Source: Alistipes sp.
GTDB lineage: Bacteria; Bacteroidota; Bacteroidia; Bacteroidales; Rikenellaceae
Direction of reading: 5' to 3'
Length of the DNA: 45,959 bases
Assembly: GCA_021202985.1 (NCBI GenBank)
Contig: JAJQCA010000088.1
Span: 1 to 45,959, forward strand
Part shown: piece after piece, positions 7,688 through 20,117 of the stretch
Numbering within the stretch: position 1 is the first letter of the stretch
How the letters are laid out: every line of letters begins with the position of its first letter
Program-made: the position numbers and the translations under genes
The notes under the pieces: model-generated
Database searches by the model: none
What the model was told of the DNA's origin: nothing
The model's input: the letters and a program-made list of their open reading frames with translations, nothing else

Positions 7688-9028
7688 CTATTCGTACTGT
7701 GAAACGCCGTCGGTAATACTGTCGAGCGGGTAATCGTCGAAATCCTCTATTACCAGGCTATCCACCCGTATCTCTTTGCCGTCCACCCTGAGGTCGAGGT
7801 TTTCGAAGGTGAAGTCGGTAAGTTCGAACTGGTCGGATTTACGGATATTGAACACGTTACGGCATTCCACGTCGATATTTCGCATGGTAATGTTCCGCGA
7901 ATAGGACATCGGTATCTGCTCCTGTCCTTTCAGGTCGAAGAACTGGGTCCACGGATAGGCATATAGGAAGTTCACCACATTGCCGGTTATCCCGTCGAAG
8001 GTAATATATTCGTATAGCTGCGGGGTGTCCGGGCGCATCTTCAGGTGGAGAAGACGCTCGGGATTTTCGACCCTGCAATTCCTGACGATTATATTGCGGT
8101 TGTGAATGGCCTCACTGCCGCAGGTCAGGACGCTGTGGCATTTGCCGAAGGTGCAATCCTCTATAATTATATTGGTATTCGCGCCGTTGTTCGGGTCCTG
8201 GTCGGCCGTCGGGCCTTTGCCGCCCTTGAGCGCGATGGCATCGTCGCAAACGGCCATAAAGCAGTTCTTTATAAGCACGTTATTGCAGGCGTCGATATCC
8301 ATTGCGTCGGTACTCGGCGCCCTTACCGGCTCGTAGGGCGAGTAGATATACAGGTCGATGAGCTTGAGGTTCTCACACTTATAGTAATGGGTGGTCCAGA
8401 ACGGGGAGTTGATAAGCCTCACTCCTGAAATCTGCACGTCCTTACTGTTGGACACATAGAGCAGCCGCGGGCGCATTTCGTCCATATTGGTACACTGCGG
8501 GTTGAACTTCCGGCGTAACCAGAAGGATTTCCAGTAGCGGAGGCCGTTGCCGTCGAGGGTACCCTCGCCCGTAAGTGTGAAACCGTCCACCCCGTCGGCA
8601 TTAACCAGCGCAGTGAAGTAGAGCAGCGTCTGGCCCTCCATACGGGTGGTTTTCAATTCGAAATTACTTATATCGTCGCTGCCTTTGAGCACCGCGTCCT
8701 TTTCCAGGTGGAGGTGGGTGCCGGGTTTGAAGAAGAGCGAACCGCTGAGGTAAGTCCCGGCCGGGATTACGATTACCCCGCCACCCGATTCGTGGGCCTT
8801 GTCGATGATGGCCTGGATGGTTTCGGTCTGTACCACTGTGCTGTCGCTTACCGCTCCGTGGTCGGTGATGCGGTATTGCGTGCCGAGAGTGGCTATGTCT
8901 GTTTTTTCCGTCTCGCCGAACCATGCCGGAATAGGCGTTCCGTCGGGGAAATTCCCCTGCCCCGACAACTGGAGGCTGAATAACAGCGCAGCGACGGCTG
9001 CTGTAATGTTGAATAGAATGCGGTCCAT
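7688..9028 (-). CDS. GH28 pectin glycosidase (polygalacturonase/rhamnogalacturonan hydrolase family)
   Basis: A 446-residue protein with a Sec signal peptide (about residues 1-23) and a single right-handed beta-helix. GH28 landmarks are present in order: STDAMDID (the NTD motif), VCDDAIALKGG (the DD pair, catalytic acids), TFGKCHSVLTCGSE (at the place of GHG) and LLHLKMRPD (at the place of RIK). The GHG and RIK variants are, as I recall them, usual for Bacteroidetes GH28 enzymes that act on exo-ends or on rhamnogalacturonan, so the enzyme is probably active. It would hydrolyse galacturonic acid linkages in pectin in the periplasm or at the surface. It is transcribed alone, divergent from the GH2 gene, and belongs to the pectin locus by content. 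Exact specificity is not decided by the sequence. Confidence 0.9.
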   Translation of the reverse strand: MDRILFNITAAVAALLFSLQLSGQGNFPDGTPIPAWFGETEKTDIATLGTQYRITDHGAVSDSTVVQTETIQAIIDKAHESGGGVIVIPAGTYLSGSLFFKPGTHLHLEKDAVLKGSDDISNFELKTTRMEGQTLLYFTALVNADGVDGFTLTGEGTLDGNGLRYWKSFWLRRKFNPQCTNMDEMRPRLLYVSNSKDVQISGVRLINSPFWTTHYYKCENLKLIDLYIYSPYEPVRAPSTDAMDIDACNNVLIKNCFMAVCDDAIALKGGKGPTADQDPNNGANTNIIIEDCTFGKCHSVLTCGSEAIHNRNIIVRNCRVENPERLLHLKMRPDTPQLYEYITFDGITGNVVNFLYAYPWTQFFDLKGQEQIPMSYSRNITMRNIDVECRNVFNIRKSDQFELTDFTFENLDLRVDGKEIRVDSLVIEDFDDYPLDSITDGVSQYE

Positions 9029-9403
9029 TATAGTTGTTTTAAGGTGGTACTTTTACCTATGCGAAAATAGTAACGATAATCCTGCCCGTCCATGTAAATT
9101 TTTCTAAAGTTATGGAATAACGTTCGCCCGGGAACAGATACCGTAACCGTGCTGAAGGCCGTTCGGAAGGCATCTTACTATTAGGAATGAGTGGGTTATA
9201 CCGTCCGGGACCCTCCAGGGATACGATTTTACAGGCACTCGGGGCCGAATTTCCATATTACCGGAAAGAAACGTCCGGAAAAAGGTAAAATAACGGCCTG
9301 CACCGTCCTATATCCGGTTCAATTCCATATATTCGCGATATGCTGCCGGCGGCCGGCAGCCGTTAAGATCGCCGGTTCCCGGCATCGAATCTATACGAAA
9401 CGG

Positions 9404-9487
9404 GTACTACATAAAAAGCTAACGTTGTACATAATGTTCCCCATTTTATCGGATACGTATAATTCAGACATATTATGTACTACATAA
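9404..9487 (+). repeat. Repeated GTACTACATAA elements upstream of the GH2 promoter
   Basis: The identical 11-mer GTACTACATAA occurs at 9404-9414 and 9477-9487, with a shortened GTACATAA at 9427-9434. The third copy ends only about two bases before the -33 element. This arrangement resembles activator binding sites, for example for the AraC output domain of the locus regulator; that assignment is inference. Confidence 0.5.
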
Positions 9488-9489
9488 TA

Positions 9490-12651
<3,162 letters not shown>

Positions 12652-12675
12652 TTACCGGCACACCGTTACCGTACG

Positions 12676-12700
12676 AAAAGGACCCCCGGAGGGTCCTTTT
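12676..12700 (+). terminator. Terminator after the GH2 gene
   Basis: AAAAGGACCC and GGGTCCTTTT pair over ten bases with a CCGGA loop; the stem itself ends in TTTT. Confidence 0.8.
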
Positions 12701-12777
12701 CGCGTACCCGGACCGTTATATTTTACCCGTATGCGGGCAAATATTCCGGGCGGCTGGCTATTTTTTTCAAAATTTGA

Positions 12778-12785
12778 TACCTTTA
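12778..12785 (+). promoter_or_regulatory. Possible -7 element for the PL26-type lyase gene
   Basis: TACCTTTA lies 30 bases before the chosen start codon at 12816 and just after an earlier in-frame ATG at 12774, which argues against the earlier start. No good -33 TTTG is found at the right distance, so this is a weak call. Confidence 0.35.
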
Positions 12786-12815
12786 TGGCTATCACATCAA
12801 AAAACTACTACCGAC

Positions 12816-15524
12816 ATGTCCCAGAACAAGAAGACCCCCGCCGACGCAGGCAGGCGGAAATTTATGAAACAGATGCTGGCCGGCGGCGTTACGATGGCCG
12901 TGGGCGGAGTGTGGCTTAACGAACTGCTTGCTAATCCCGACTCGAATACAGTTCCGGCGCCAGACAGGTCCGCCCTGCCGGCTACCACGGCCGAAGGCGT
13001 GACCCTGACGTGGCTGGACATGCACCCGCCGCTCGTACCGGTAGGGGTAAGCTGGGGCATTCCCTGGTCCCGCGGTACCCTTTCTAAAGGGGACGGTGTG
13101 GTTATAAAAGATAAAAACGGTAATGCGATACCGTCCCAGAGCTGGCCGCTGGCCTACTGGCCGGACGGATCGCTGAAATGGACCGGGGTGTCCATCGCCG
13201 CCGGGCCGGAAGTCTCCGAAACCCTTTACGCGGCCAAGGGCGACCCGGCCGCGCCCGCCTCCCCCGTCTCGGTTAAGGAGGGGGCCGGGAACATAACCGT
13301 CACCACAGGACCGATGACATGCGTCATATCGAACCGCGGTGCCGGAATCATAGAGTCGCTGACTGTCGACGGCCGCGTGGTCGGCACCGACGGAAGGCTG
13401 GTGCTTCTGCGGGAAGACAGGTCGGCGTACGAGTCCGACCGTACCGTACGGGAAGAGGAGTTCACCGGCGATATCGAGTCGGTGACCGTGGAGCAGGACG
13501 GACCCGTAAGGGCGGTGGTACTGCTAAAAGGCAGGCACGCCCGGCAGGGACGCCGCTGGCTGCCGTTCACCCTAAGGCTCTACTTTACCGCGGGCCTTAC
13601 ATCGATAAATGCCGTCCACACCATAGAGTTCGACGGCGACGCGGCTACGGACTTCATTTCGGGGCTTGGCCTGGCCCTCTCGGTCCCCTTGCGCGAAGAG
13701 ATGCAGAACCGGGTAGTGCGGTTCGGCGGCGAGCAGGGAGGACTCTGGTCGGAAGCGGTACTGCTAAGCCCGAGTTTTCGCGACGGCCGTGTGAAGGGCG
13801 CCATGGAGATGCGGCTGCGGCAAATGGAAGGCCTGCGGGTGGCGAACCTTGCCGAACTGGACGAGCGTACCCGTGGCCAGTTATCGGAGCTGCCCGTCTG
13901 GGACGCTTACAAACTGAGCCAGCTCTCGGCCGACTCCTATTCCGTACGTAAACGTACCGGCAGCCACAGCTCATGGCTCAAAGCCCATGAGGGAGGCCGT
14001 TCGACCGGTTTCGGGTATCTCGGAGACGTATCGGGCGGGATTGCCGTGGGGATAAAAAAATTCTGGCAGAAGCACCCCGCGGCAATAGAAATAGAGGGTG
14101 CCACCACGGATAAGGGGGTGATAAAAGCCTGGTTCTGGTCGCCCGACGCGCCGGCGATGGACCTGCGCCACTACGACATAAAGGCCCACGGGCTCGAAAT
14201 AATGTACGAGGACGTCCAGCCGGGATTCAGCACCCCGGAGGGTATCGCCAACACCAACGAACTCATTATCTGGGCGCTCCCGGGCACCCCCGGCGCCGTA
14301 GAGTCGGCGGCAATGGCGGCCACCGCATGCCAGTGCCCGCTGCCGGTCTGCACCCCTGCCTATTACCAGCAGACGCGGGTACTGGGCGTCTGGTCGCTTC
14401 CCGACCGGTCGACGGCCGACAACCGTAAGGTGGAGGAACAGCTGGACCGCTACTGGAATTTCATAAGCGGCGAAGTGGAGGCCCGCCGTTGGTACGGCTT
14501 CTGGGATTACGGCGACGTGATACGCACCTACGACACCGAACGGCACGAGTGGATGTACGATATCGGGGGCCATGCGTGGACCAATACCGAGCTGATGCCC
14601 GATACCTGGTTCTGGCTGACTTTCCTGCGTACGGGCAGGCCCGAGGCTTTCCGGCTGGCGGAGGCTATGACCCGCCATACCGCGGAGGTGGACGTCCACC
14701 ACTCCGGGCGTTTCGCCGGGCTGGGTTCGCGCCATAACGTGAGCCACTGGGGCTGCGGGGCAAAGGAAGCCCGTATCAGCCAGGCATTCCTCAAGCGCCA
14801 CTACTACTATCTCACTACCGATGAACGGACGGGCGACCTGATGCGCGAAGCGCTAACGGTGGACGAAACGGTGGGACGCATACAGCCGCTCCGCTTCGTG
14901 AATCCTCGTCCCGACCAGGAGTACGTGCTTCGCACCGGTCCCGACTGGGTGGCGCTGGCCGGGAACTGGCTGACCGAATGGGAACGAACGGGCGATACCC
15001 GCTACCGCGACTGGGTGCGCACCGGATTGGAATGCCTCGTTGCGATGCCGGAAGCGTTCCTGAACCGCGCATCGATGGGATTCGACACCCGTACCAAGAA
15101 GCTCTACGACATCGGCGACCCGGCCACCAAAGCATCGGAGTTTATGATACTATTCGGCGGCGACGAGGTGATGCAGGAGATAAACCTGCTTATGGACTAT
15201 CCCGAGTTCGAACAGCTCTGGAACGAACTGATGACCCGCTGGGCGAACGGCGAGCAACTTCACGGCGGTTACTCCCTACCGCGCACCACGGCGTACGCCG
15301 CTTATGTAAATAACGACAGGGCGCTGGCCCGTACCGCCCGTCAGCGGATGATGGAGAGCTTCAAAGAGGGGGCTTCCCTGCATTTCCCGGAACAGCTGCC
15401 ACGGGTGGATGGTCCCGCGGTGCCGCGCCCGGTAACCGAGCACGGCGCGGCAGCCATAGACCTGTCGCAGCAGGCGCTCAACCTGATGGTGGCACCGCAG
15501 TATCTCAAAATGCTGGAAGAGTAA
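12816..15524 (+). CDS. PL26-type rhamnogalacturonan lyase (PcRGLX/YetA-like), Tat-exported
   Basis: A 902-residue protein. The N-terminus has a twin-arginine signal: Arg13-Arg14 in GRRKFMK followed by a hydrophobic stretch with GGVTMAVGGVW and cleavage near LLA. The mature N-terminal region (VGVSWGIPWSRGTL, PSQSWPLAYWPDGSLKWTG) is the RIFT-barrel signature of the PcRGLX/YetA-like family; the middle beta domain and the C-terminal alpha/alpha region (GFWDYGDVIRTYD, RHNVSHWGCGAKEARISQAF) complete the three-domain layout. PL26 enzymes cleave the rhamnose-galacturonate backbone of rhamnogalacturonan I by beta-elimination. I choose 12816 over the ATG at 12774 because it begins the signal peptide. 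Neighbours GH2, CE12, GH43 and GH105 fit the same substrate. Catalytic residues were not individually identified. Confidence 0.85.
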   Translation: MSQNKKTPADAGRRKFMKQMLAGGVTMAVGGVWLNELLANPDSNTVPAPDRSALPATTAEGVTLTWLDMHPPLVPVGVSWGIPWSRGTLSKGDGVVIKDKNGNAIPSQSWPLAYWPDGSLKWTGVSIAAGPEVSETLYAAKGDPAAPASPVSVKEGAGNITVTTGPMTCVISNRGAGIIESLTVDGRVVGTDGRLVLLREDRSAYESDRTVREEEFTGDIESVTVEQDGPVRAVVLLKGRHARQGRRWLPFTLRLYFTAGLTSINAVHTIEFDGDAATDFISGLGLALSVPLREEMQNRVVRFGGEQGGLWSEAVLLSPSFRDGRVKGAMEMRLRQMEGLRVANLAELDERTRGQLSELPVWDAYKLSQLSADSYSVRKRTGSHSSWLKAHEGGRSTGFGYLGDVSGGIAVGIKKFWQKHPAAIEIEGATTDKGVIKAWFWSPDAPAMDLRHYDIKAHGLEIMYEDVQPGFSTPEGIANTNELIIWALPGTPGAVESAAMAATACQCPLPVCTPAYYQQTRVLGVWSLPDRSTADNRKVEEQLDRYWNFISGEVEARRWYGFWDYGDVIRTYDTERHEWMYDIGGHAWTNTELMPDTWFWLTFLRTGRPEAFRLAEAMTRHTAEVDVHHSGRFAGLGSRHNVSHWGCGAKEARISQAFLKRHYYYLTTDERTGDLMREALTVDETVGRIQPLRFVNPRPDQEYVLRTGPDWVALAGNWLTEWERTGDTRYRDWVRTGLECLVAMPEAFLNRASMGFDTRTKKLYDIGDPATKASEFMILFGGDEVMQEINLLMDYPEFEQLWNELMTRWANGEQLHGGYSLPRTTAYAAYVNNDRALARTARQRMMESFKEGASLHFPEQLPRVDGPAVPRPVTEHGAAAIDLSQQALNLMVAPQYLKMLEE

Positions 15525-15671
15525 ACTTACGGACAGGGTCGGGGCCGGATAACGGCTTTCCGGCCCGGGGCCTGTTCATCCGGCAATTCGCCGGTTCGGG
15601 CGGAACAAGATGTCCCGGCCCGGGAGCGGAAATCTTCGAACCATAAATTATGCGATTACAATTCCAAATAT

Positions 15672-16424
15672 ATGCGTTATAAAATAATAATCTGCTTTGT
15701 ATCGGTGTTCACCGCGCTAACGGCCGCGGCCGACGGGGACCTCGACGGCAAAATCCGCGTCCTTCTGGCCGGCGACTCCACCGTGCAGGACGCCGACCAC
15801 GAAAGGACACCAGACTGGGGATGGGGCCAGGTCCTGCCTCGGTTTTTCGACGACGGGGTGGAGGTCCTCAATATCGCGGGAGCCGGGCGAAGCACCCGCA
15901 CATTTATCGAGGAGGGGCGGTGGGACAGCCTTCTCAGCATGACCCGGGCAGGCGACTATGTGTTTATCCAGTTCGGCCATAACGACCCGAAGGAGGGCAA
16001 TAAATACGCCTCGCCTGCCGACTACCGCCGCAATCTCGAACTGTTCGTGGACGAGGTACGGGAACGCGGGGCCAACCCCGTGCTGGTTACTCCCGTTACC
16101 CGCCGCCGGTTCGACGACGAGGGCAACGTACCCTTTACCCACGGCGTTTACCCGGGGGTGGTACGCGACGTGGCCGAGGCGAAGCAGGTACCGCTGGCTG
16201 ACCTGAAAACCAAAAGCCGCCGAATCCTCATGGAGCACGGGGTGGAGGATTCGAAGCGGATTTACCTCCACCTTGCTCCCGGCGAGAACCCGATACGGCC
16301 TGACGGCTTGGCGGACGACACCCATTTCTCGGAATACGGGGCCATGCTGATGGCCGGTGTAATAGCCGACTTTATCCGCACGGAAGGGCTTAGCCCGCTC
16401 GACGCCCACCTCACGGAACCCTGA
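15672..16424 (+). CDS. CE12 rhamnogalacturonan acetylesterase (SGNH hydrolase)
   Basis: A 250-residue protein with a Sec signal peptide (about residues 1-20). All SGNH blocks are present: nucleophile Ser36 in AGDSTVQ, Gly in NIAGAGRST, Asn in FIQFGHNDPK and the Asp215/His218 pair in ADDTHFS. The combination with GHND and a short single domain is that of CE12 esterases, which remove O-acetyl groups from galacturonate in rhamnogalacturonan so that lyases can act. It lies between the PL26-type lyase (147 bases upstream) and the GH43 (59 bases downstream). The spacer before it has a GGCCGGA/TCCGGCC hairpin without U tract and no clear promoter. Confidence 0.9.
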   Translation: MRYKIIICFVSVFTALTAAADGDLDGKIRVLLAGDSTVQDADHERTPDWGWGQVLPRFFDDGVEVLNIAGAGRSTRTFIEEGRWDSLLSMTRAGDYVFIQFGHNDPKEGNKYASPADYRRNLELFVDEVRERGANPVLVTPVTRRRFDDEGNVPFTHGVYPGVVRDVAEAKQVPLADLKTKSRRILMEHGVEDSKRIYLHLAPGENPIRPDGLADDTHFSEYGAMLMAGVIADFIRTEGLSPLDAHLTEP

Positions 16425-16483
16425 CATCAATGGGCCGGCTTTTACATCCATGTCCGCTCACCGAACCGTAAAACAAAACTAAT

Positions 16484-18100
16484 ATGAGATTGATTTTTAC
16501 AATAGCCGTAGTTCTTTTTGCCGTGCAGGAAGCCGCTCCGCAGGAGGTTTCGGCCGTCTGGGTGGCCGACCTCGGGGACGGGCGGTACAGGAACCCCGTC
16601 CTCTATTCGGACTATTCCGACCCGGACGTGTGCCGCGTCGGGGACGATTATTACATGACCGGCTCGAGTTTCAACTGCGTACCCGGCCTGCCGATACTCC
16701 ACTCTAAGGATCTGGTGAACTGGACCCTGATAGGGCATGCAATACCAGAGCTTACACCGCCGGACGTTTTTTCCGCCCCTGTGCACGGAGGCGGGGTGTG
16801 GGCGCCGGCTATCCGATACCACGACGGGGAGTTTTATATCTATTACGGCGACCCGGACCAGGGGATATTCATGACAAAGACCGCCGACCCGGCCGGCCCC
16901 TGGGAGCCGCTGGTACTGGTTAAGGAAGGCAAGGGGCTTATAGACGCCTGCCCCCTGTTCGACGACGACGGAGAGGTTTACCTCGCTCACGCCTATGCCG
17001 GGAGCCGGGCCGGAATCAAGAGCCTGCTGGCGGTGACACGGCTTACTCCGGACGGAAAGTGTGCCGTGGGACGGTCGTATGTAATCTATGACGGCCACGA
17101 CCTCGACCCTACCGTCGAGGGTCCCAAATTCTATAAGAAAGACGGTTACTATTACATATTCGCCCCGGCGGGCGGAGTCTCTACCGGGTGGCAGCTGGCC
17201 CTGCGGTCGCGCGAAGTCTTCGGCCCGTACGAGCGGCGTGTGGTGATGGCACGGGGCGGCACGGATATCAACGGGCCGCACCAGGGGGCGTGGGTCGACA
17301 CGGTGACCGGCGAGGACTGGTTCATCCATTTCCAGGACGTGGGCGCCCACGGGCGTATAACCCACCTCCAGCCGATGGAGTGGCACGACGGCTGGCCGGT
17401 TATAGGCATGGACAGAGACGGCAACGGTTGCGGTGAGCCGGTAACGGTGTTCCGCAAACCCGACGTGGGGGCGGAATATCCGGTGGCTACGCCGGCTGAG
17501 AGCGACGAATTCGACAGCGGCAGGCTGGGCCTGCAATGGCAGTGGCATGCCAACCCGCAGGACTGGTGGCATTTTGCCGACGCCGCCAACGGCTGCCTGA
17601 GCCTCTATTCGGTACCCGTACCCGAATACTACACCAGCCTGTGGGACGTTCCCAACCTGCTTATGCAGAAGACCACCGCACCGGTATTTACCGCGACCAT
17701 GAAGCTGACCTTCCGCCCCGAAGCACGCCTTACGGGTGAGCGAACCGGCCTTCTGGTGATGGGATACGACTACGCCCTTCTTTCGCTCGAAAGTACCGGC
17801 GGCGGGTTCGTCCTGTCGCAGAACGAATGTATGGGCGCCAACCGGGGCGAGAGCGAGACAGTGAACGAAGCGGTGAATATATACCGGGCTACCGTTTACC
17901 TGCGTGTCCGGGTTGAGGAAGGAGCCGTTTGCACATTTTCGTACAGCCTCGGCGGGCAGAGGTTTACCCCGCTGGGGAAACCGTTCCGGGCCATCGAAGG
18001 ACAATGGATAGGAGCCAAAATCGGGACGTTCTGCACCCGTCCGGTATGGAACAACGACGGCGGCAGGGTGGATATCGACTGGTTCAGGATAACACAGTAG
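16484..18100 (+). CDS. GH43 glycosidase with C-terminal beta-sandwich domain
   Basis: A 538-residue exported enzyme. After a signal peptide (about residues 1-19) comes the five-bladed propeller with the three GH43 acidic residues: base Asp46 in YSDYSDPDV, pKa modulator Asp154 in IDACPLFDDDG and acid Glu212 in TVEGPKFYKK. Residues about 340-538 form a second beta-sandwich of the type attached to many GH43 enzymes (GH43_12-like). Such enzymes act as alpha-L-arabinofuranosidases or beta-xylosidases/galactosidases; in this pectin setting removal of arabinan or galactan side-chain sugars is most likely. It is the last plus-strand gene before convergence with the susC operon. Specificity is not settled by sequence. 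Confidence 0.9.
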   Translation: MRLIFTIAVVLFAVQEAAPQEVSAVWVADLGDGRYRNPVLYSDYSDPDVCRVGDDYYMTGSSFNCVPGLPILHSKDLVNWTLIGHAIPELTPPDVFSAPVHGGGVWAPAIRYHDGEFYIYYGDPDQGIFMTKTADPAGPWEPLVLVKEGKGLIDACPLFDDDGEVYLAHAYAGSRAGIKSLLAVTRLTPDGKCAVGRSYVIYDGHDLDPTVEGPKFYKKDGYYYIFAPAGGVSTGWQLALRSREVFGPYERRVVMARGGTDINGPHQGAWVDTVTGEDWFIHFQDVGAHGRITHLQPMEWHDGWPVIGMDRDGNGCGEPVTVFRKPDVGAEYPVATPAESDEFDSGRLGLQWQWHANPQDWWHFADAANGCLSLYSVPVPEYYTSLWDVPNLLMQKTTAPVFTATMKLTFRPEARLTGERTGLLVMGYDYALLSLESTGGGFVLSQNECMGANRGESETVNEAVNIYRATVYLRVRVEEGAVCTFSYSLGGQRFTPLGKPFRAIEGQWIGAKIGTFCTRPVWNNDGGRVDIDWFRITQ

Positions 18101-18450
18101 CAGTCCCGGAACAGGAGGCCGTTACGGAGGAACAACATATGGCGGGGCCAATCCATATAATCGTAAAGCTCTTCGATATGGCTCCCGACACACCGCATAT
18201 ATGCGGGTATGCCGGAATAAAACGGGCCGGTTCCCGGAACCGGGTAACGGGAAGCGAATGGTACCGAATGCAAACGAGGAGGATTTAAACCTGAAGCGGA
18301 CGACTACGGATATTGTACCGGGGGGAGAGTGCCGGCACCAGGGACGGAACGGTTACCTGAGAGGTAATTCGATACGGCGGTGAACGCCCGTAAAAAAGAC
18401 CCCGGCCGGGAGATTTCCCGGCCGGGGTCCGACTGTGTAACCTGACCGTA
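18101..18450. other. Convergent intergenic region
   Basis: 350 bases between the ends of the GH43 gene and the BACON/lyase gene. Apart from the minus-strand terminator at 18398-18429 I see no gene; the short open frames here have no signal or family features. Confidence 0.6.
18392..18429 (-). terminator. Terminator of the susC-to-lyase operon
   Basis: A perfect 13-pair stem (GACCCCGGCCGGG with CCCGGCCGGGGTC) around a six-base loop, followed on the minus strand by TTTTTTA. It closes the five-gene minus-strand operon. Confidence 0.9.
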
Positions 18451-20058
18451 TCAGTTCGTTTTATCTACCGAGACGCTGAAAAGTCGCAGGTAACCGAGCT
18501 GGTCGTGCATGGTGTTGGCCCCGCGGTCGGCAATGGAGTTTATCACGCTTTTGATTGCATCGCTCCCGGGATATTGTGCATAGCCGAGTTCGAAGAGCGA
18601 CGGCAGGTCGTCGGCCTTACCTATACGGTCGTCCTCACCAGTATAGTAACCGCCTTTGATACTTGCGTCACCCGTCACGTAAAAGTCCGCGTAAAACTCG
18701 TAAGGCAGGCGGAGGTTTTCACCGGTAGGCGCCGTGTAGGCGAACATATCTATTCCATTATTCTGGCATGTACGGGCTGCCATGGCAAGCATTGTCTGTG
18801 AAAGGCTGGCGTACTGAAGGCCTTTAAGCGGTGCCGTGTCATGGCGGTACCGGTCGTAAATCTCGCCGGTCTGTACGGCCGGCGCACCGGTCCTCTCCCG
18901 ATGGTGCGGGGTGTCGCCTTCCATGAAGATTACACCTGAAATCAGTTCGTAGAAATCGCGGGGGTTATCCGGCGAATCTATGGCGAACTGCACCAACGAA
19001 GCGTCCTCGAGTACATATCCTATGGTGAGCAGCCCCATCATATGGGCCACAAGGTGGTTCTGCCACTCCTGTTTATTAAAGTAGTCGTTATTGTGCCATG
19101 CGTTGATACTGGCACGAATCTGTTTTTCTGTATTACGGAACCAAGCCACGATAACCTCGTCCTGCGCCTGAGAGACATATTCGGTGCCCTGCAACATATC
19201 GTAGCAGACGAAGAAGGGCCACATCACCCGGGCGAGGTACATACCGGCCCCGGTGGAGGGGTCCTCGTCCGTACCGCCCTCCGTACCCACCGGGTAATCA
19301 ACCGCTTTGCAGGCGTCAGCCCAGTCGTACATTATCTCCACGGCCTTGCGGGCATATGAGTCGATGGTGGCCTTGTGCTGCTCTTCGGTCTCGCCGTCGT
19401 CCCGGGCTTTGAGGGCATAGGCAAGCACGAGGTTACGTGCGAGGGCGGCCGGACCGCTCATCCTTTTGTACAGGGTGGTATTGTCGTTATTGACTCGCTT
19501 CTCGTCGTCCGTAACTGTTTTCGGGTCATATGTCAGACCTCCATTGGCGCGTATGAAGATGAAATCCACGGCGCGGTTGAGCGACGGTGCGGTACCGGCA
19601 TAGTAGGTGGCGCTAATCTCCGCCAGTTGCTCGCCGGTAAACATAACAGACGGGTGCCGGAACGTGATATCGAGAATCTTGGCGTCCTGCTTTACCTGTA
19701 CGGTGGCGCTGAGCGTACCCGATTCGATTTTCACTGAAGCGGTGCGGGGTTGGTTCTGCTCGTTGGCTTTTACCCCGAGTGTGACGGTGCCGTTTTTGCT
19801 TCCCGAGGTGGCGCTGGTGAAGGCAATCCAGTCGGTGTCGTCCCCGTCCACTGTTAGATCGGCGGTCCAGTCACCGGTGCAGATAAACTGGATGGTAAGG
19901 GTTTCCGTGCCGGTGTAAGCCACCTGCATAATGTCGTCGGTTACGACGCTCAGTTCCGGGTTTCCGTCGGTTTTTTCTTCCGAGTTGTCGCAGGAGAGCG
20001 TCAGCGCTGCGATAGCGGACATTGCCAGTGCGGCAAGTAGTAATTTTCTGGTTTTCAT
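18451..20058 (-). CDS. BACON-domain lipoprotein with alginate-lyase-fold (PF05426-like) domain
   Basis: A 535-residue lipoprotein (lipobox LTLSC, Cys23). Residues about 38-128 form a BACON beta-sandwich (CTGDWTADL, DWIAFTSATSG, NQPRTASVKI), a domain common in Bacteroidetes surface glycan proteins. Residues about 130-535 are an alpha/alpha-barrel resembling the alginate lyase family: RHPSVMFTGEQLAEI at the start, then NNDYFNKQEWQNHLVAH, GVIFMEGDTPHHRE, EIYDRYRHD and YEFYADFY. The QNH and YRH clusters could supply the catalytic acid/base set of this fold, but this is inference. It is paralogous to the next upstream gene at 20118-21359, which lacks BACON. I reject the longer in-frame start at 20367 because the signal peptide begins at 20058. 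Operon context implies action on rhamnogalacturonan or another uronic-acid pectin element. Confidence 0.8.
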   Translation of the reverse strand: MKTRKLLLAALAMSAIAALTLSCDNSEEKTDGNPELSVVTDDIMQVAYTGTETLTIQFICTGDWTADLTVDGDDTDWIAFTSATSGSKNGTVTLGVKANEQNQPRTASVKIESGTLSATVQVKQDAKILDITFRHPSVMFTGEQLAEISATYYAGTAPSLNRAVDFIFIRANGGLTYDPKTVTDDEKRVNNDNTTLYKRMSGPAALARNLVLAYALKARDDGETEEQHKATIDSYARKAVEIMYDWADACKAVDYPVGTEGGTDEDPSTGAGMYLARVMWPFFVCYDMLQGTEYVSQAQDEVIVAWFRNTEKQIRASINAWHNNDYFNKQEWQNHLVAHMMGLLTIGYVLEDASLVQFAIDSPDNPRDFYELISGVIFMEGDTPHHRERTGAPAVQTGEIYDRYRHDTAPLKGLQYASLSQTMLAMAARTCQNNGIDMFAYTAPTGENLRLPYEFYADFYVTGDASIKGGYYTGEDDRIGKADDLPSLFELGYAQYPGSDAIKSVINSIADRGANTMHDQLGYLRLFSVSVDKTN

Positions 20059-20117
20059 TTCAGTTATTGTTTTGGGTTTGTATCGGTGTTTATAAAATCC
20101 GCCCACCCGGGCCGCAC

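Noticed and set aside
18112-18380. Small plus-strand frames after GH43 as a possible extra gene
   Set aside because: They lack signal, domain or conserved features and sit in the convergent terminator region.
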